Assembly: GCF_051960575.1 (NCBI RefSeq)
Contig: NZ_JBQCEE010000087.1
Location: 1 to 17,785 of the forward strand
DNA: 17,785 nt
Direction: 5' to 3'
DNA from: JBQCEE01 sp051960575
GTDB taxonomy: Bacteria > Actinomycetota > Actinomycetes > Mycobacteriales > Jatrophihabitantaceae
Shown here: positions 13,459-17,785 of the stretch, in pieces
Layout of the letters: every line of letters begins with the position of its first letter
Numbering within the stretch: the first letter of the stretch is position 1
The notes under the pieces: model-generated
The model's input: only the letters and a program-made list of their open reading frames with translations
Databases searched by the model: none
Told to the model about the DNA's origin: nothing
Made by a program: the position numbers and the translations under genes

Positions 13459-15507
13459 ATGGCCGAGACGCACTGTCCGTATTGCGCGCTGCAGTGCGGC
13501 ATGACCGTCGACGCGGGCGGCACGATCGCCCCGCGTGACTTCCCGACGAACCGCGGCGGGCTCTGCCAGAAGGGGTGGACGGCGGGGGAGTTGCTGCGCT
13601 CGCCGCACCGGCTCACCGCCCCGCTCGCCCGCGATCACCGCGGTGCACCGTTGCGCGAGGTGTCGTGGGACGACGCGCTCGACCGGGTGGCTGCCGCCAT
13701 CCGTACGCTGCAGCGGCGGCACGGACGGGACGCGGTCGGCGTCTTCGGCGGCGGCGGCCTGACGAACGAGAAGGCCTACCTGCTCGGCAAGTTCGCCCGC
13801 GTCGCGCTGCGGACGAAACACATCGACTACAACGGCCGGTTCTGCATGTCGTCGGCGGCAGCGGCGGGCGTCCGCGCGTTCGGGGTCGATCGTGGCCTGC
13901 CGTTCCCGCTCAAGGACCTCGCGCGGGCCGACACGATCCTGCTCGTCGGCAGCAACCCCGCCGAGACGATGCCACCGTTCGCGCGCTGGCTCGCCGAGCA
14001 GCAGGACACCGGCGGCTCGTTGATCGTCGTCGACCCACGCGCGACACCCACCGCGGCGCGCGCGACCCTGCACCTGCAGGCGACACCCGGCACCGATCTC
14101 GCCCTCGCGAACGGCCTGCTGCATCTCGTGATCGCCGGCGGGCACGTCGACGAGCAGTACGTCACCGAGCGCACGAACGGCTTCGACGCCGTGCGCCGCA
14201 CGGTCGCCGCGTACTGGCCCGAACGGGTCGAGGCGATCACCGGCGTGCCGGTGGCCGACCTGCGCGCGGCCGCCGACCTGCTCGTGGACGCCCGGCGGGC
14301 GATGGTCCTCACCGCCCGCGGCGCCGAGCAGCACAGCACAGGCGTCGACACCGTCAGCGCGCTGATCAACCTCGCGCTCGCGCTCGGGCTGCCCGGGCGG
14401 GAGGGCAGCGGCTACGGCTGCCTCACCGGCCAGGGCAACGGCCAAGGCGGACGCGAGCACGGGCAGAAGGCCGACCAGCTGCCCGGCTACCGGAGGCTCG
14501 ACGACCCGGCGGCGCGGGCCCACGTCGCCGCCGTCTGGGGTGTCGACCCCGACGATCTGCCCGGGCCCGGCGTGAGCGCGTCCGAACTCATCGACCGGCT
14601 CGGACGTGAGGTGCGGGCGCTCGTCGTCATGGGCAGCAACCCGATCGTGTCGGCGCCGAACGCCCGCCGTCTCGACGACGCGGTGTCAGCCCTCGACCTG
14701 CTCGTCGTCAGCGACGTCGTGCTGTCCGAGACCGCGGCGTCGGCCGACGTGGTGCTGCCGGTCACGCAGTGGGCCGAGGAGACCGGGACGCTGACCAATC
14801 TCGAAGGACGCGTGCTGCTGCGCGCCCGTGCGCTCGAGCCGCCCGAGGGCGTGCGCACGGATCTCGACGTGATCGCGGGGCTGGCCGAGCGGCTCGACGC
14901 ACCCGGCAGCTGGCCGACCGAACCTGTGGTGGTCTTCGACGAACTGCGGCGCGCCAGCGCGGGCGGCCCGGCCGACTACGCGGGCATCACGCATGAACGG
15001 ATCGCCGCCGAGGACGGTGTGTTCTGGCCGTGCCCGAGCGATGACCACCCCGGCACGCCGCGGATGTTCCTGGACCGCTTCGCCACCCCTGACGGCCGCG
15101 CCCGCTTCCACGCCGTCGAGCACCGCGAGGCGGCCGAGCCGCTCGATGCCGACTACCCGGTGCACCTCACGACCGGACGCCTCCTGCAGCACTACCAGAG
15201 CGGCGCGCAGACCCGCCGCATCGAGCCGCTCGCCGCAGCACAACCCGAGCCGGCCGTCGAGGTGCATCCCGACCTCGCCGATGACCTCGCGCTCGACGAG
15301 GGCCAGGTCGTGCGCGTGGTCAGCCGGCGCGGTGCTGCGGTCGCCCGGGTGCGGGTGACCGCGACGATCCGGCCGGACACGGTGTTCATGCCGTTCCACT
15401 GGGGCGGTGACGGATCGGTGAATCTGGTGACGAACGACGTGCTCGACCCGGTGTCACGCATGCCGGAGTTCAAGGTCTGTGCCGTGCGCATCGAGGCGAC
15501 AGCGTGA
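13459..15507 (+). CDS. nasA: Assimilatory nitrate reductase, molybdopterin catalytic subunit
   Basis: Cytoplasmic Mo-bisMGD enzyme of 682 aa reducing nitrate to nitrite. The N-terminal [4Fe-4S] domain has C6-x2-C9-x3-C13 (CPYCALQC) and C36 (CQKGW). The Mo ligand is probably C129 in YNGRFCMSS. Later blocks LLVGSNPAETMPPF, TGQGNGQGGREHG, VMGSNPIVSAPN and the C-terminal dinucleotide-binding domain (TTGRLLQHYQSG, MPFHWGG) match NasA/NarB rather than formate dehydrogenase. It lacks the C-terminal BFD domain found in some NasA proteins; that domain is on the partner NasB. I chose ATG 13459 (MAETHCPYC) over GTG 13405 because family members begin just before the first cysteines and because the GlnR box lies in the longer version. 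It overlaps nasB by 4 nt. Confidence 0.92.
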   Translation: MAETHCPYCALQCGMTVDAGGTIAPRDFPTNRGGLCQKGWTAGELLRSPHRLTAPLARDHRGAPLREVSWDDALDRVAAAIRTLQRRHGRDAVGVFGGGGLTNEKAYLLGKFARVALRTKHIDYNGRFCMSSAAAAGVRAFGVDRGLPFPLKDLARADTILLVGSNPAETMPPFARWLAEQQDTGGSLIVVDPRATPTAARATLHLQATPGTDLALANGLLHLVIAGGHVDEQYVTERTNGFDAVRRTVAAYWPERVEAITGVPVADLRAAADLLVDARRAMVLTARGAEQHSTGVDTVSALINLALALGLPGREGSGYGCLTGQGNGQGGREHGQKADQLPGYRRLDDPAARAHVAAVWGVDPDDLPGPGVSASELIDRLGREVRALVVMGSNPIVSAPNARRLDDAVSALDLLVVSDVVLSETAASADVVLPVTQWAEETGTLTNLEGRVLLRARALEPPEGVRTDLDVIAGLAERLDAPGSWPTEPVVVFDELRRASAGGPADYAGITHERIAAEDGVFWPCPSDDHPGTPRMFLDRFATPDGRARFHAVEHREAAEPLDADYPVHLTTGRLLQHYQSGAQTRRIEPLAAAQPEPAVEVHPDLADDLALDEGQVVRVVSRRGAAVARVRVTATIRPDTVFMPFHWGGDGSVNLVTNDVLDPVSRMPEFKVCAVRIEATA

Positions 15508-16976
15508 AGCGGGTCGTCGTGGTCGGCAACGGCATGGCCGGCGCGCGGTTCGTCCAACACCTCGTCGAGCGCAACGGCGACTGCTCGATCACGGTGATCG
15601 GTGAGGAGTACGGCCCTGCCTACAACCGTGTGCTGCTCTCGAACGTGCTCGCCGGTGTCACGCGCGCCGACACGATCGACCTGCTCGACGACGCCTGGTA
15701 CGCCGAGCACGGCGTGCGGCTGCTCGACGGGATCGCCGTCGACGCGATCGACCGCGCGGGCAGACGGGTGACGCTCGCCGACGGCGCGCGCGTCGACTAC
15801 GACGTGCTCGTGCTCGCGACGGGCAGCACACCGGTCGTGCCGGCGATCGCCGGCATGACCTCGACCGACGACCGCGCGCTCGACGGCGTCGCGGCCTTCC
15901 GCACCCGCGCCGACTGCGCCGCCCTTGACCGATGGGCCTCGACCTCCCGCCGCGCGGTGGTCGTCGGCGCCGGCGTGCTGGGGCTCGAGGCGGCTCGGGC
16001 CCTGGCAGGCCGCGGTGTCGTGGTGTCGGTCGTGCAGCCCGGGCGCCGACTGATGGAGCGCCAGCTCGACGCAGCGGCGTCGACGATGCTGCGCCGCACG
16101 GTCGAGGCACTCGGCGTCACCGTGCGCGACGGCGTCGGCGTGACCGGCGTTCGGGGTGTCGACCGCGTCGACGCGGTCGAGCTCAGCGACGGGACGACGG
16201 TCGCGGCCGAGCTCGTCGTGCTGTGCTGCGGCGTCCGGCCACGCATCGGGCTCGCGCGGCGCGCAGGGCTCGCCGTCGGGCGCGGCGTGCTCGTCGACGA
16301 CCGGCTGCGGTCGGTGACCGACCGGGCCGTGTTCGCGATGGGGGAGTGCGCCGAGGTCGACGGGACGGTGTGCGGGCTCGTCGCGCCGGTGTGGGAACAG
16401 GCCCGCGTCGCGGCGGCCACCGTTGCCGACAGCAGCGCGGCCACGAGCTATCGGCCGCCGGTCGAGGTCACCCGGCTGAAGGCGGCGGGCATCGAGCTGG
16501 CCGCCATCGGCGACTCGACCTGTGTCGAGGGCGCCGACGTGATCACCTACGCGGACAGCCGACGTGGCGTCTACCAGAAGCTGGTCGTGCGCGACGGTGC
16601 GCTCGCCGGCGCGCTGCTGCTCGGCGACACGCGTGCGGCGGGCGACCTGGTGCAACGCTTCGAACGCGCCGCGGCCGTGCCGGACGACGCGGTGGCGCTC
16701 CTGCTGCCGCGCCGGGCCGCGGCCGCACCGGTCGCGACATCGCCCACCGTGCTGCCGGCCCGCGCGACCGTCTGCCAGTGCAACGGTGTGACGAAGGCCG
16801 ACATCTGTGCGGCCTGGACGGACGGTGCCCGCTCGACCGAGGAGGTCGCCCGACGGACCCGGGCGACCACCGGCTGCGGCGGCTGCCGCGAGACCGTCGA
16901 GGGGGTGGTCGAGTGGCTCGCCGGCAGTGACACCGACGGGGTAACAGCACTGGAACAGGTTCCAGTTCTGGTCTAG
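15504..16976 (+). CDS. nasB: Assimilatory nitrate reductase electron-transfer subunit (FAD, BFD [2Fe-2S])
   Basis: NAD(P)H:acceptor flavoprotein of 490 aa, resembling the N-terminal part of NirB/NasB. FAD site GNGMAG (8-13), YNRVLLSNVLAG (40-51), second Rossmann motif VVGAGVLGLEAA (153-164) for NAD(P)H, and FAMGECAEV (277-285) are all present. The C-terminus is a BFD-like [2Fe-2S] domain with C424-x-C426 (VCQCNGVT) and C458-x2-C461 (TGCGGC). It lacks the siroheme domain of full NirB, so it is taken as the electron donor to NasA and not a nitrite reductase. Start GTG 15504 overlaps the nasA stop (GTGA), so the two are translationally coupled. Its stop codon TAG lies inside the -10 of the next gene. 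Confidence 0.88.
   Translation: MKRVVVVGNGMAGARFVQHLVERNGDCSITVIGEEYGPAYNRVLLSNVLAGVTRADTIDLLDDAWYAEHGVRLLDGIAVDAIDRAGRRVTLADGARVDYDVLVLATGSTPVVPAIAGMTSTDDRALDGVAAFRTRADCAALDRWASTSRRAVVVGAGVLGLEAARALAGRGVVVSVVQPGRRLMERQLDAAASTMLRRTVEALGVTVRDGVGVTGVRGVDRVDAVELSDGTTVAAELVVLCCGVRPRIGLARRAGLAVGRGVLVDDRLRSVTDRAVFAMGECAEVDGTVCGLVAPVWEQARVAAATVADSSAATSYRPPVEVTRLKAAGIELAAIGDSTCVEGADVITYADSRRGVYQKLVVRDGALAGALLLGDTRAAGDLVQRFERAAAVPDDAVALLLPRRAAAAPVATSPTVLPARATVCQCNGVTKADICAAWTDGARSTEEVARRTRATTGCGGCRETVEGVVEWLAGSDTDGVTALEQVPVLV
16941..16966 (+). promoter_or_regulatory. GlnR-like half-box overlapping a perfect TetR-type palindrome
   Basis: GTAAC (16941-16945), six bases, then GGAAC (16952-16956) matches the GlnR gTnAC-n6-GaAAC unit at 9 of 10. 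Overlapping it, ACTGGAAC-AG-GTTCCAGT (16949-16966) is a perfect 8-bp-arm palindrome whose core fits TnnAACnnGTTnnA, the KstR consensus. Relative to the predicted start of transcription at 16987 the two sites span about -46 to -21. The block also encodes the end of NasB. Confidence 0.5.
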
Positions 16977-16979
16977 CCT
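16974..16979 (+). promoter_or_regulatory. -10 element for the leaderless NTF2-like gene
   Basis: TAGCCT, seven bases, then ATG at 16987. The TAG is also the stop codon of nasB. This indicates that the downstream gene has its own promoter as well as possible read-through from nasAB. Confidence 0.6.
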
Positions 16980-16986
16980 CCCGCGC

Positions 16987-17496
16987 ATGCCGTTCACCGC
17001 CCGCCGGCTTGAGGACGCCTTCGCGCACTACCAGGACGTCGTCGTCAGGTGCGCGGCAACGGCCGAGTGGGAGGGCTTCGTCCAGCTGTTCACGCCGGAC
17101 GCCGAGTACGAGGAGCACGCGTTCGGCACCTTCCACGGCCACGACGAGATCCGCGCCTGGGTGACCCGCACGATGGGCACCTTCCCTGGCTCGGCGATGA
17201 CGTCGTTCCCCGTCGCGTGGCACCTCGTCGATGTCGAACGCGGCCGCGTGGTGTGCGAGATCCGCAACCTCATGCGCGATCCGGGCGACGGCAGCGTGCA
17301 CGAGACGAGCAACCTCACGATCCTCACCCTCGCCGACGACGCCGATCGATGGCGTCGCGAGGAGGACGTCTACAACCCGGCACGATTCGGCGCGATGGTG
17401 CAGCGCTGGGCCGCTCGCGCAGCTGCGCTCGGCACGCTCACCGACGACGAGCGCCGCTGGATCGCCCGCGCGATGCCGGGCGGCGTGTCGGCCTGA
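16987..17496 (+). CDS. NTF2/SnoaL-like protein
   Basis: Cytoplasmic protein of 169 aa with a cone-shaped NTF2-like fold predicted from the pattern: helix with WEGFVQLFTPDAEYEEHAFG (29-48), then FHGHDEIRAWVTRTMGTF, WHLVDVERGRVVCEIRNLM, and the strand NLTILTLADDADRWRREEDV. The superfamily includes ketosteroid isomerase, SnoaL-type cyclases and limonene-epoxide hydrolases as well as binding proteins; no catalytic residue set decides between them here. The C-terminal ~40 residues are helical (MVQRWAARAAALGTLTDDER). It lies 10 nt after nasB with its own leaderless promoter and operator-like sequences. A role in nitrogen metabolism is suggested only by location. Confidence 0.78.
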   Translation: MPFTARRLEDAFAHYQDVVVRCAATAEWEGFVQLFTPDAEYEEHAFGTFHGHDEIRAWVTRTMGTFPGSAMTSFPVAWHLVDVERGRVVCEIRNLMRDPGDGSVHETSNLTILTLADDADRWRREEDVYNPARFGAMVQRWAARAAALGTLTDDERRWIARAMPGGVSA

Positions 17497-17521
17497 TCGG
17501 CAGACCGGCCGCCGCATGTCG

Positions 17522-17547
17522 GCGATGTTTCGCCGCCCGCACATCGC
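17522..17547 (+). terminator. Hairpin downstream of the NTF2-like gene
   Basis: GCGATGT (17522-17528) pairs with ACATCGC (17541-17547) across a 12-base loop, 25 nt after the stop. Possible terminator; no T-tract follows. Confidence 0.35.
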
Positions 17548-17582
17548 GGTTGTAACACGCGGGCAATCCCGTTGACCCCGAG

Positions 17583-17609
17583 GTCATTGACGATCAACAC
17601 GTCCGTGAC
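17583..17609 (+). promoter_or_regulatory. Degenerate GlnR-like half-sites before the last gene start
   Basis: GTCAT (17583), TCAAC (17594) and GTGAC (17605) are spaced six bases apart and match GTnAC/GaAAC/GTnAC at 4, 3 and 5 of 5; a fourth site is absent. Position is about -48 to -22 from the predicted leaderless start at 17631. Weaker than the nasA box. Confidence 0.3.
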
Positions 17610-17619
17610 GGGCGGTTCC

Positions 17620-17625
17620 TAGCGT
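17620..17625 (+). promoter_or_regulatory. -10 element for a leaderless gene at 17631
   Basis: TAGCGT, five bases, then GTG at 17631. The spacing is one base shorter than in the other leaderless genes here. Confidence 0.4.
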
Positions 17626-17630
17626 CGGTC

Positions 17631-17672
17631 GTGTCCCTGACGCGTCGTGGATCGCGCGAAGAGCCCCGGTGG
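17631..17672 (+). CDS. 5' fragment of a gene cut by low-quality sequence
   Basis: GTG at 17631 opens MSLTRRGSREEPRW before the sequence dissolves into G and C runs. The short basic start ending in PRW, and the position after nasAB, would suit a NarK-type nitrate transporter. Fourteen residues cannot establish this; treat the product as unknown. Confidence 0.3.
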
Positions 17673-17785
17673 GGGGGGCCCGGGGGGGCCGGCCCCCCCC
17701 CCCGGGGGGGGGCCCGCCGGCCCCCCCCCCCACAACCCCCGGGGGGGCCGCCCCCCCCCCGTGCCCCCCCCCCACCCCCCCCCCG
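17671..17785. other. G/C homopolymer tract, probable assembly artefact
   Basis: From 17671 to the end the sequence is almost only runs of G and C of 5-12 bases with a handful of A and T. Nothing else in the window looks like this. It is best read as unreliable contig-end sequence; open frames and apparent hairpins in it should be ignored. Confidence 0.8.

Noticed and set aside
17584..17775. Glycine/proline-rich open frame at the window end
   Set aside because: Encoded mostly by the G/C homopolymer artefact.

Overview
This is about 17.8 kb of very GC-rich DNA from an actinobacterium (Actinomycetota). The evidence is the uniform high-GC coding, frequent GTG/TTG starts, several leaderless promoters of the form TANNNT-N6/7-start, and gene content and order shared with other actinobacteria. 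One example is a hemolysin III gene divergent from a short-chain Z-prenyl diphosphate synthase gene, as in Rv1085c/Rv1086 of Mycobacterium tuberculosis; another is a PIN-PhoH2 gene. The genus cannot be fixed from the sequence. I see no rRNA, tRNA, CRISPR, insertion sequence or phage gene; it reads as ordinary chromosome, possibly the end of a draft contig.

Layout. 1-5300 (minus strand): a Tat-exported metallophosphoesterase; an ArfB-type ribosome-rescue hydrolase whose reading frame has lost its stop; a Xaa-Pro aminopeptidase (pepP) 24 nt upstream of arfB; and a saccharopine-dehydrogenase-like NAD(P)-binding enzyme. 5300-5430: an AT-rich, highly structured intergenic stretch, probably a small RNA with a C-rich hairpin loop and a strong terminator-like stem. 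5446-7280: a conserved protein with a ribbon-helix-helix-like segment, a GlsB/YeaQ-type small membrane protein and a hemolysin III/PAQR membrane protein. 7420-10540 (plus strand): Z-prenyl diphosphate synthase translationally coupled to a two-domain sulfurtransferase, then PhoH2 after a long GC-rich leader. 10564-12661: two GNAT acetyltransferase genes (one frameshifted) and a 2H phosphoesterase (2'-5' RNA ligase-like), with two related 60-bp palindromes at the 3' ends of phoH2 and the 2H gene. 12747-13250: a secreted cysteine-containing protein of unknown function.

13388-17672 looks like a nitrogen-controlled nitrate-assimilation locus. A tandem GlnR-type box precedes nasA (molybdopterin nitrate reductase), which overlaps nasB (FAD/NADH reductase with a BFD-like [2Fe-2S] C-terminus) by 4 nt. 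Next comes an NTF2/SnoaL-like gene with its own leaderless promoter, a GlnR-like half-box and a perfect 18-nt TetR-type palindrome. The start of another leaderless gene follows, again with GlnR-like half-sites. NasB would feed electrons to NasA for nitrate to nitrite; nitrite reductase and transporter are not visible.

Quality caveat: the last ~115 bases are runs of G and C that look like assembly or read-end artefact, and two genes (arfB, the second GNAT) each need a single-base frame correction. Indel errors are therefore a live alternative to real mutations here.
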